From Saprospiraceae bacterium (GTDB lineage Bacteria; Bacteroidota; Bacteroidia; Chitinophagales; Saprospiraceae), in the NCBI GenBank assembly GCA_020848695.1, contig JADLHT010000014.1, forward strand, positions 1 through 64,000: a stretch of DNA of 64,000 nucleotides, in the 5' to 3' direction. Shown here in pieces: positions 36,678 to 44,666 of this stretch. Each line of letters opens with the position of its first letter. The stretch's first letter is position 1. Position numbers and translations under genes: made by a program. The notes beneath the pieces are model-generated. The model was not told the DNA's origin, searched no databases, and saw nothing but the letters and a program-made list of their open reading frames with translations.

Positions 36678-38681
36678 ATGAAGTCTCTATTAAATATTGG
36701 TATTGTAGGTGCGGGAACAATGGGTTCAGCAATTGCACAAAAATGTGCTCAGGAAGGATTTAAAGTTTTGCTGGCAGATCGCCATGCTGAAATTATAAGA
36801 AAAGGAATAGAGCAGATTTCTAAATCATTGAATGAGGCAGTCGATAGAAATATTCTGACCAATGAAGAAATGGATAAGGTTTTAAAGAATATTATAGTAG
36901 CAGATAAGCTGGAAAAATTGTCAGAATGCAATTTGGTTATTGAAGCTATATATGAAAATCTTACGGCAAAAAAAGAATTATTTGCTACTTTAAATAAAAT
37001 TGTTTCAAGTTCGTGTATACTAGCCACTAATACTTCATCATTTTCTGTATCTGAACTTTCGGAGATGGTAGACAATCAGGACAGGTTCATCGGTCTGCAT
37101 TTTTTTTACCATGCGGCTAAAAACCGTCTATTGGAAATTATACCCGGAAAGTTCACTTCTGATCAAACAACCAATACTTGTAAAGAGTTTGCAACTTATC
37201 TTGGTAAGGATGTTGTGCTTAGTAAAGATCAGTATGGTTTTGCTGTCAATCGATTCTTTGTTCCATGGTTAAATGAAGCGGTAAGAATTTATGAAGAAAA
37301 GATTGCAACTAAAGAGGAAATTGATAAAATATGCGAAGACGCCTTTGGAATTGGAATAGGTCCTTTTGCATTGATGAATGCGACAGGTATTGGAGTTGCT
37401 TATCACTCCCAAAAGACTCTTGAAGTATTTGGTAATCTTTATAAACCATCTGATTTGCTTAAAATCCAGGCAGACTCAGGTCACTCTTGGAATTTAAATT
37501 CTGATTTTCTTCACCCGATCAATTTAGAAATCGTTGAATCAGTAGCTAAACGTCTTTGGGCTGTTGTTTTTTTTGTGTGTAATGAGATACTCCAAGAAAA
37601 GATATGTTCGCCGGCGCACCTCAACCGTGGAGCAAAAGTAGGATTGAAGTGGAAAAAAGGGCCCGTTGAAAAAATGCGTTTATTAATTATTGAGGAGGTT
37701 AATTCTATAATAAGTTCTATTGCTGAAAAATATTCAATGATAAAGACTCGCTCACTTAGGCCTGAGGATTTAGAGATTGAATACTTACAATGTAGTGTAA
37801 AAGATGATCACGCTATTATTAGTTTTGATCAGCCGGAGGCATTAAATCCATTGAATGTTGAAATGGTAAAGGCATTGCAATATAATTTTAATTTACTTGA
37901 AAATAATCCTGAGATAAAGAAAATATTTATTACTGGTAGTGGAAAGGCATTTGTTGCCGGTGCTGATATTAAATTCTTTCTACAGAGAATGAAATCCAAT
38001 AGAATCGAAGAGATTGAATCCTTCACCAGATTTACCCAGAAGGTATTCAATGATTTAGAAAATTCTAGAATAAAAATTGTAATGATTCTGAATGGATATA
38101 CAATGGGTGGGGGATTAGAGTTGGCATTATGTGGTGATATTCTCCTTGCCTTACCGAATGCGCGTTTTGCTTTTCCGGAGACAGGAATTGGAATATATCC
38201 TGCCTTAGGTGGTACTCAGCGAAGTGTGAGAAGAATTGGAACAGGCTTAAGTAAATATTTAATTCTTACCGGCAAAGTACTAAACGCAACTGAAGCGCTC
38301 GAAATTGGTTTGGTGGATGGAGTAATATCTCAGGAAGACGCCTTTGAATTGATGAAATGTAAGACTCCGTTACCAGAAGTTCAATCGAGAAATTTAAATG
38401 AAAGATGGATACAGATCAGTGATTTCTTTGAACACAACAGCTTGGAAAAAATTCAGAACACAATTTCAGCCCAACAGATCTCAGAGAATGATGGAATTTA
38501 TGAAATTGTTAAAGCTATTTCTGAAAAAGCACCCAGGGCTATTCATTTTGCTGATCAATTGATTGATGAAAAAAAGGGCTGTGAATCAGAAATTGAACAT
38601 TTGAAAAATATTTTTTCTACGGAAGACGCTTTCACCGGCTTAAGTTCGATTGGTAAAAAAGTTCATTTTATTGGAAAATGA
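36678..38681 (+). CDS. 3-hydroxyacyl-CoA dehydrogenase / enoyl-CoA hydratase fusion
   Basis: 667 residues. Dehydrogenase domain first (residues ~1-310; NIGIVGAGTMGSAIAQKCA, ATNTSSFSVSEL), crotonase domain second (~375-570; GSGKAFVAGADIKFF, NGYTMGGGLELALCGD, FPETGIGIYPALGGTQR), the reverse of the FadB order. In the dehydrogenase the usual HFFNP reads LHFFYHAAKNRLLEI: Asn-Pro is replaced by Tyr-His, but the catalytic His and the Glu twelve residues on are kept. It probably oxidises 3-hydroxypimelyl-CoA, and may also handle crotonyl-CoA after glutaryl-CoA decarboxylation. Lies 12 bp after dch; its stop overlaps the next gene by 4 bp. Confidence 0.88.
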   Translation: MKSLLNIGIVGAGTMGSAIAQKCAQEGFKVLLADRHAEIIRKGIEQISKSLNEAVDRNILTNEEMDKVLKNIIVADKLEKLSECNLVIEAIYENLTAKKELFATLNKIVSSSCILATNTSSFSVSELSEMVDNQDRFIGLHFFYHAAKNRLLEIIPGKFTSDQTTNTCKEFATYLGKDVVLSKDQYGFAVNRFFVPWLNEAVRIYEEKIATKEEIDKICEDAFGIGIGPFALMNATGIGVAYHSQKTLEVFGNLYKPSDLLKIQADSGHSWNLNSDFLHPINLEIVESVAKRLWAVVFFVCNEILQEKICSPAHLNRGAKVGLKWKKGPVEKMRLLIIEEVNSIISSIAEKYSMIKTRSLRPEDLEIEYLQCSVKDDHAIISFDQPEALNPLNVEMVKALQYNFNLLENNPEIKKIFITGSGKAFVAGADIKFFLQRMKSNRIEEIESFTRFTQKVFNDLENSRIKIVMILNGYTMGGGLELALCGDILLALPNARFAFPETGIGIYPALGGTQRSVRRIGTGLSKYLILTGKVLNATEALEIGLVDGVISQEDAFELMKCKTPLPEVQSRNLNERWIQISDFFEHNSLEKIQNTISAQQISENDGIYEIVKAISEKAPRAIHFADQLIDEKKGCESEIEHLKNIFSTEDAFTGLSSIGKKVHFIGK

Positions 38682-39295
38682 TAATCAAAGCGGATATATC
38701 AGTTATAATTCTTGCGTCTGGAAAGTCTTTACGAATGCAGATTCCAAAAGTATTCCTAAGATTTAACGAGACGCAGAGTTTTCTTCAGCACATAGTATAT
38801 ACTTATTTGAAAGTCGGAATAAGTAATATTATTGTGGTTACGTCACCGGAACTTATGCCAGGAGTTAATAACCAACTTAGACAATATAACTTTAATGGAG
38901 AAATTATTCTGAAAGAAAATAAAGATATTCAGTCTGGTCGGTTTCATTCACTAAAACTTGGCTTGTCATCTTCCTACGGGAAGTTCAATTTTATTCAAAA
39001 CATTGACAATCCTTTTATTTCTGAACTACTTCTCAATAGTATAATCAAAGCTGTATCAAACAATGGATATGTGGTGCCAACATTCAATGATCGAAAGGGG
39101 CATCCTGTGATAATCGGACCCGATGTAACAGAATATATCTTACAGTTGCAAGGAACACAATTTAATCTCAAGGAAGTTCTAGCAATACATTCATGCAACA
39201 AGATACCATGGCATGAATCTAATATTTTAGCAAACATCAACACCAAATTGGATTACATTAAATATTTTGAATCGTGGACAATTTCAAAAATTTGA
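38678..39295 (+). CDS. MobA/MocA-like nucleotidyltransferase for molybdenum cofactor
   Basis: 205 residues of the NTP-transferase family. The nucleotide-binding start SVIILASGKSLRMQIPKVFL corresponds to LAAGxSxRMGxxK, though the Gly after Arg-Met is missing. FIQNIDNPFISELLLNSI stands where the metal-binding D-x-P motif is expected. Family members add CMP (MocA) or GMP (MobA) to molybdopterin. As xanthine-oxidase-type enzymes normally use the cytosine dinucleotide cofactor, a MocA role for the 4-hydroxybenzoyl-CoA reductase two genes on is the likely one. The divergent start motif lowers certainty. It overlaps both neighbours. Confidence 0.78.
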   Translation: MIIKADISVIILASGKSLRMQIPKVFLRFNETQSFLQHIVYTYLKVGISNIIVVTSPELMPGVNNQLRQYNFNGEIILKENKDIQSGRFHSLKLGLSSSYGKFNFIQNIDNPFISELLLNSIIKAVSNNGYVVPTFNDRKGHPVIIGPDVTEYILQLQGTQFNLKEVLAIHSCNKIPWHESNILANINTKLDYIKYFESWTISKI

Positions 39296-40131
39296 TCAAA
39301 GCAATGGATGATTCGAAACATCGCGCAGCTTTAGTTATTTTGATTGAAGCTAAAGGTTCAACTCCAAGAAAAGAAGGTTCAAAAATGATCGTATTCGAAG
39401 ATAAAAGTATTCAAGGAACCATTGGTGGTGGAAATCTTGAAATGCAGGTAATCGAAGACGCATTAGAAGTTATTAACAGCCAGAAATCAAAGATTTATGA
39501 TCATCACCTGGTCAAGGATCATCAGATGTGCTGTGGAGGTTCTGTTAAAATTTACATAGAACCATATAAGAAAACAGATAAGTTGTTTTTATTTGGGGCA
39601 GGACATATTTCCAAAGAAGTGGTAAAATCTGCTTCAGGATTGAATTTTGAAATTCATGTTATAGATGAAAGAAAAACCATTCTTGAGCAATTTAATGTAA
39701 GCAATACATTCTGTCACGCGATGAGTCACAAAGTTTTGTTACCACAGATGTCCTTTGACAGAAATACTTTTATTATTATTTGTACTCATCTTCACCATTA
39801 TGATCGGGAAATACTTGCGTATTGTATCAAAAAGGATTTTGCATATCTTGGAATGATTGGAAGTAAACGAAAAGTGGCAGTTGTCCATAAACTATTTATT
39901 AAAAATCAATTGGCTGATAATAAGGAACTTGAAAAAGTAGATATGCCAATTGGATTCGATATTGGGGCACAGACACCAGCTGAAATTGCAATAAGTATTC
40001 TGGCAAAAATTATTGCCATAAGACATCAAAAATTCCAATCATCAGAGGACGCTGCATCATACAGACATTTTTCAACATTTAATTTAAAGATTGATGGAGA
40101 AGAAAATTGCTATAGTAACAGGAGCTGGTAA
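39274..40131 (+). CDS. XdhC-family molybdenum enzyme maturation factor
   Basis: 285 residues. The N-terminal XdhC_CoxI domain reads LIEAKGSTPRKEGSKMIVF and GTIGGGNLEMQVIEDAL, with HQMCCGGSVKIYIEP containing the double Cys typical of the family. The C-terminal XdhC Rossmann domain has LFLFGAGHISKEVVKSA and YLGMIGSKRKVAVVHK. XdhC proteins bind the molybdenum cofactor and insert it, after sulfuration, into xanthine-dehydrogenase-type enzymes. Its client here is most likely the HcrCA/HcrB enzyme. It overlaps the preceding gene by 22 bp and the next by 38 bp, an unusually tight arrangement. Confidence 0.88.
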   Translation: MDNFKNLIKAMDDSKHRAALVILIEAKGSTPRKEGSKMIVFEDKSIQGTIGGGNLEMQVIEDALEVINSQKSKIYDHHLVKDHQMCCGGSVKIYIEPYKKTDKLFLFGAGHISKEVVKSASGLNFEIHVIDERKTILEQFNVSNTFCHAMSHKVLLPQMSFDRNTFIIICTHLHHYDREILAYCIKKDFAYLGMIGSKRKVAVVHKLFIKNQLADNKELEKVDMPIGFDIGAQTPAEIAISILAKIIAIRHQKFQSSEDAASYRHFSTFNLKIDGEENCYSNRSW

Positions 40132-40831
40132 AGGGATCGGTCGTTCAATAGCTATACAGCTAGCCAGAGATGGTTACTTTATAATCATTGCTGATCTAGA
40201 TGGACAAGCAGCACGAGAAGTAGTAGAAATCATCGGAGAAAACCAATCTTGTGTATATATCGGTGATATTAGTAATGAAACTTGGGTAATGCATTTTTAT
40301 AACGAAGTTTATAGAATATTTGGAAATATAGATGTGCTTGTAAATAATGCCGGTATTGTAAAAGACCAATTGATCTGGAAGATGAGTGTTGAAGAATTTG
40401 ATGAAGTCATTCGGATAAATTTAAAGGGGACCTGGCTTATGTGTCGTGAAGCAGCAAAACAAATGAAAGAACAACAAAATGGAAAAATAATTAATATTTC
40501 TTCCAGAGCATGGATGGGAAATAAAGGTCAGACGAATTACTCCGCTTCAAAAGCAGGAGTTATTGGACTTACAAAAGCCCTTGCTCTTGAGCTTGGACCA
40601 TATAATGTTTTTGTAAATGCAGTTGCACCGGGGTTTATAAAAACTCCTATGACTGATCGATTATCAGAAGAAATTCGTGAGCAATTAATCGGAAATCAAC
40701 CCATTAGAAGAGCCGGATTCCCTCATGAAGTTGCAAATCTAGTTTCATTTCTGGCATCTTCTACTACACAATTTATAACCGGACAAATATTTTATATTGA
40801 TGGAGGAAAGAGTATTGGAGCAGGGTACTGA
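40094..40831 (+). CDS. Short-chain dehydrogenase/reductase (FabG-like)
   Basis: 245 residues from ATG 40094. Classical SDR: cofactor motif IVTGAGKGIGRSIA, LVNNAGIV, the catalytic Ser in INISSRAW, and YSASKAG with catalytic Tyr and Lys. The C-terminus ends in FITGQIFYIDGGKSIGAGY. The acidic residue after strand 2 (IIADLDGQ) favours NAD over NADP. Substrate unknown: it could oxidise or reduce a hydroxylated ring-CoA intermediate, for example from hydroxybenzoates. It starts inside the XdhC gene and is followed after 35 bp by the Mo enzyme. Confidence 0.85.
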   Translation: MEKKIAIVTGAGKGIGRSIAIQLARDGYFIIIADLDGQAAREVVEIIGENQSCVYIGDISNETWVMHFYNEVYRIFGNIDVLVNNAGIVKDQLIWKMSVEEFDEVIRINLKGTWLMCREAAKQMKEQQNGKIINISSRAWMGNKGQTNYSASKAGVIGLTKALALELGPYNVFVNAVAPGFIKTPMTDRLSEEIREQLIGNQPIRRAGFPHEVANLVSFLASSTTQFITGQIFYIDGGKSIGAGY

Positions 40832-40866
40832 ATAAAAATGGATTAGATGAATTTATTATTAAAAGC

Positions 40867-43665
40867 ATGAAGCAGATTCAAATAAACATTAATGGGGTGA
40901 AGCAAAATGTGCTTTTAGACTCACATGATTCCCTAGCCCAAGTTATTCGTAAGGCTGTTGGGCTTACTGGAACAAAAATAGGATGTGAACAGGGAAGTTG
41001 TGGAGCATGTACAGTACTGGTTAATAACAAGGCCGTATTAAGCTGTATTACTCCGGCGGCTAAATGTGAGAACAAAAGCATTACGACGATTGAAGGACTG
41101 GCTAAAGATGGAAAACTTCACAGGTTACAGGAAAAATTTGTTGAGAAAGGTGCAATTCAATGTGGATATTGTACCCCGGGTATGGTAATGACAGCCTTAG
41201 ATTTTATAATGAATAAGCCGGATGCAAATCAGGAAGATATAAAAATGGCTATTTCAGGTAACTTGTGCCGATGTACCGGGTATAAGAAAATTATTGAAGC
41301 TATTTCTGAAACACTGACAGATAAAAAAACTAATTCATTAATTAATACTTCAAATCAATTCCCTATCGTGGGACAAGGAAGACCTTATCTTGAGGCAACC
41401 CTTAAAGTACAGGGTCTCGCAGATTATTGTGATGACATCCCATTGAAAAATCCCTTGTATTGTAAATTTTTAAGGAGTCCAAGTCCTCATGCAATTATAG
41501 AAAGTATTGAAACCCATGAGGCAACTACAATTGAAGGGGTGAAGTACGTTCTGACTGGAACCGAATTGCCAATTCCATTTGGTGTGCTACCCATATCACA
41601 GGACGAGACGGCTTTAGCTGTTCATAAAGTAAGATATGTAGGAGAGATAGTTGCTGCCGTTGCTGCTGAGTCAGAGAAAATTGCATTGATGGCCTGTGAA
41701 AAGATTATTGTTCATTACAAAAATCTAAAGCCATTTTTTGACATTCCATCATCATTAGTATCCATTAATGAAAATGATAAAATACATCCCTCAACCAAAT
41801 ATCAGAATAATGTTCACAAGATTGCAGAATTAAGATTTGGAAACACAAACAAAGCTTTTGAAGAAAGTACTTATACAAGTCAGATGCAATTTGAATTTAG
41901 TGGGATCAATCATGGCTTCACAGAACCTCATGCGTCAGTTGCTAATTGGGACAACAACGGACTTACCATTCATACAGCTACTCAAGTACCTCATTATCTA
42001 CATAGAGCTCTGTCAAAAGTTCTTGAATTGCCATTATCAAAAATTCGAGTAATCAAACCCTATGTTGGAGGTGGTTTTGGAGGTAAGAGTGATCCTTTTC
42101 CACATGAAATTATAATTGCACATTTAGCCAGAAAGACCGGAAGGCAGGTTAAAGTAACACTCTCAAGAGAAGAGGTCTTTTTGTGTAATCACGGAAGACA
42201 TCCTTCAACTATTGAAATGAAAATTTGTGCAAATCACCACAATCGCCTTACAGCCTTGGACACAGATATTCTTATCGATGGAGGCGCCTATGGAAGTTTT
42301 GGAGTAGTCACTTCTTATTATAATGGAGTGCTATTACAAGCTCCTTATGAGTTAGATAATTTTGGATTTAAAACCCAACGGGTATATACCAATAAACCAC
42401 AAAGTGGTGCGATGCGGGGTCACGGTGCGGTTAATTCCAGATTTGCAATGGAGGTATTGATGGATGATCTTGCTTATCAAATGAAAATGGATCCTTGTGT
42501 ATTCAGACTTCAAAATTTTCTGGATCAAAATGTATTGACAGTCGGACAGTTTCGCATTACATCCAATGGCAGCAGAGAATCATTAGAAAAAGTAATGTTA
42601 CAATCCTCATGGAATAATAGATATGGTAAATTACCTTACGGTGAGGGACTTGGAGTTGCTTGTGGGTTTTTTATCAGTGGAAGTGCTCTTCCTATTATTA
42701 GAAATGATATCCCTCAGTCAACTGTACATCTCAAAGTGGATTTTGATGGACGTGTGCTGATTACTTCTGGAACCAGCGATATTGGTCAGGGGAGCGATAC
42801 CTTACTTGCAATGATTGTTTCTGAAGTACTGGGTATTTCTATAGATAAAACAACGGTACTAGCTGGGGATACTTTGTTGACACCGGTTGATCTTGGAAGT
42901 TATTCAAGCAGGGTAACCTTCATGGCAGGAAATGCTGCAAAAGATGCAGCAGAAAAATTAAAATTTGAAATATCAAAATCACTTTCAGAAATTCAAACTA
43001 GTCATACGGATAGCTTCATTTTTGAAAATAATAAAGTGATTCAATTGGAATCGTCTCATAGCTGGTTATGGGAAGAAGCCGTTGAAATTGCCATCGCATC
43101 CAGAGGAGCAATAAGTGTGAGCGGGAAGTATATTTCACCAAAATTGGGCGGAGATTTTAAAGGTTCTGGTGCTGGATTAAGTCCTTCCTATAGTTTTGGT
43201 GCAGTAATTGTTGAAGTAAAAGTTGATTCAGAAACCGGACTTTTTAAACTAATAAATGTATGGGGCGCACACGATTGCGGGAGAGCAATAAATCCCTTAG
43301 CAGTTGAAGGACAACTTGAAGGTTCATGGCATATGGGTATCGGGCAGGCTATTAGTGAACAAATGAGCTATTTTAATGGACTATTACTCAATAATAATTT
43401 TCTTACCTATAAAATACCAACGAGCTTAGAGACACCACCCATGTCAACCAATATAATTGAGACAAATGATCCTGAAGGGCCATTTGGAGCTAAAGAATGT
43501 GGAGAAGGGGCAATTCATCCTATTATTCCTGCAATTGCCAATGCGATTTTTGACGCGGTTGGAATCAGAATAAATAAGTTGCCTATTTCTCCTGAAGATG
43601 TATTAGATAAAATTAAACTTCGCAGACAGACTGAACTAAATTTAGTTCCGCAAACACAGCAGTAA
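40867..43665 (+). CDS. hcrCA: 4-hydroxybenzoyl-CoA reductase, fused gamma and alpha subunits
   Basis: 932 residues. Residues ~1-155 are a [2Fe-2S] ferredoxin-type subunit: GCEQGSCGACTVLVNN, then QCGYCTPGMVMTA and NLCRCTGYKKI for the two clusters (HcrC). Residues ~170-932 are the molybdopterin subunit (HcrA): KPYVGGGFGGKSDPFPHE, SGAMRGHGAVNSRFAME, GTSDIGQGSDTLL and GAKECGEGAIHPI with the conserved Glu. Separate HcrC (~161 aa) and HcrA (~769 aa) sum to almost exactly this length, so the fusion is clean. The enzyme removes the para-hydroxyl of 4-hydroxybenzoyl-CoA reductively to give benzoyl-CoA. The 4Fe-4S loop of the next gene's product is what favours this activity over xanthine or other aldehyde substrates. 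Confidence 0.88.
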   Translation: MKQIQININGVKQNVLLDSHDSLAQVIRKAVGLTGTKIGCEQGSCGACTVLVNNKAVLSCITPAAKCENKSITTIEGLAKDGKLHRLQEKFVEKGAIQCGYCTPGMVMTALDFIMNKPDANQEDIKMAISGNLCRCTGYKKIIEAISETLTDKKTNSLINTSNQFPIVGQGRPYLEATLKVQGLADYCDDIPLKNPLYCKFLRSPSPHAIIESIETHEATTIEGVKYVLTGTELPIPFGVLPISQDETALAVHKVRYVGEIVAAVAAESEKIALMACEKIIVHYKNLKPFFDIPSSLVSINENDKIHPSTKYQNNVHKIAELRFGNTNKAFEESTYTSQMQFEFSGINHGFTEPHASVANWDNNGLTIHTATQVPHYLHRALSKVLELPLSKIRVIKPYVGGGFGGKSDPFPHEIIIAHLARKTGRQVKVTLSREEVFLCNHGRHPSTIEMKICANHHNRLTALDTDILIDGGAYGSFGVVTSYYNGVLLQAPYELDNFGFKTQRVYTNKPQSGAMRGHGAVNSRFAMEVLMDDLAYQMKMDPCVFRLQNFLDQNVLTVGQFRITSNGSRESLEKVMLQSSWNNRYGKLPYGEGLGVACGFFISGSALPIIRNDIPQSTVHLKVDFDGRVLITSGTSDIGQGSDTLLAMIVSEVLGISIDKTTVLAGDTLLTPVDLGSYSSRVTFMAGNAAKDAAEKLKFEISKSLSEIQTSHTDSFIFENNKVIQLESSHSWLWEEAVEIAIASRGAISVSGKYISPKLGGDFKGSGAGLSPSYSFGAVIVEVKVDSETGLFKLINVWGAHDCGRAINPLAVEGQLEGSWHMGIGQAISEQMSYFNGLLLNNNFLTYKIPTSLETPPMSTNIIETNDPEGPFGAKECGEGAIHPIIPAIANAIFDAVGIRINKLPISPEDVLDKIKLRRQTELNLVPQTQQ

Positions 43666-43670
43666 AGTTT

Positions 43671-44615
43671 ATGAAAGTAGAAAATTATTATTTAAAACCA
43701 AAGTCCTTGGAGGAGGCATTTCAAATGGCCAATGATAATCAAGGAACCTTTCGTTACATAGCAGGCGGTACGGATTTAATACCCAATATCTATCAGAAAA
43801 ACTGTAATGCTTCTTGTTTGATTGATTTACAGGAAATAGAAGAACTAAAGAAAATCAATCGCTTTGAAAATTACCTTTCAGTAGGGGCAGGCTTGAGTTT
43901 GGAAAATTTCGAAACCAATCAAGACATTACACAAAGCTATCCCGTTCTTGCTGAAGCAGCTGCATCAGTTGCAACACCTGTAATTAGAAAAACAGCAACC
44001 TTGGGCGGAAATTTACTATGCGATAATCGTTGTATTTATTACAATCAATCAAAATGGTGGAGAGAATCTGTCGGTAATTGTCTTAAATGCAATGGTAATA
44101 TTTGTATCGCTACTGGAAGTAAAAGACACTGTTATTCTGAATTTGTATCCGATACAGCTGTTGCATTAATTGCATTGAACGCTCAATTATTGGTTTTTAA
44201 CGAACAAGGTGAACAATTGTTAAAATTAGAAGACATTTATTCTGGGGAAGGTGTTAATCACTTACTCTTGAAAAGAACTACAATAATAAAATCAATATTA
44301 ATTCCACTCGACCAAAAATATAAAGCTGTTTATAATAAACTTAGGTTGCGTAGTAGTTTGGATTTTACTTCTCTAACAACAACTGTATCATTCAATCAGA
44401 ATGATCAGATCAGAGTGGTTTTAGGAGGTGTAGATCCTAAGCCTGTTTTAGTATTAGGTGATTCAAAGAGTAGTATAGAGAATATGATTCAAGAAGCACT
44501 AAAAAAATCAAGAGCAATAGATAATGAAATTCTTTCAAGAAAATATCGGCGTACAATGATTCAGGTCTTTTTGATGAGAAGCTTTCAGAAATTGAAAAGT
44601 ATGGATAAGTATTGA
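43671..44615 (+). CDS. hcrB: 4-hydroxybenzoyl-CoA reductase FAD/[4Fe-4S] subunit beta
   Basis: 314 residues. The FAD-binding motif is YIAGGTDLIPN near residue 30 and TATLGGNLLCDN near 110. A loop follows that ordinary xanthine-dehydrogenase FAD subunits lack: RCIYYNQSKWW, CLKCNGNICIATGSKRHC, with Cys at 121, 137, 145 and 154. In the Thauera aromatica enzyme Cys 122, 138, 146 and 155 bind an extra [4Fe-4S] cluster, so the spacing here is identical with an offset of one. This loop is the best evidence that the substrate is 4-hydroxybenzoyl-CoA and that electrons enter from ferredoxin. Starts 5 bp after hcrCA. Confidence 0.92.
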   Translation: MKVENYYLKPKSLEEAFQMANDNQGTFRYIAGGTDLIPNIYQKNCNASCLIDLQEIEELKKINRFENYLSVGAGLSLENFETNQDITQSYPVLAEAAASVATPVIRKTATLGGNLLCDNRCIYYNQSKWWRESVGNCLKCNGNICIATGSKRHCYSEFVSDTAVALIALNAQLLVFNEQGEQLLKLEDIYSGEGVNHLLLKRTTIIKSILIPLDQKYKAVYNKLRLRSSLDFTSLTTTVSFNQNDQIRVVLGGVDPKPVLVLGDSKSSIENMIQEALKKSRAIDNEILSRKYRRTMIQVFLMRSFQKLKSMDKY

Positions 44616-44666
44616 GCACAACAAAATATATAATACTAGTTTATTTAACGGATAAATATCGAAAAA

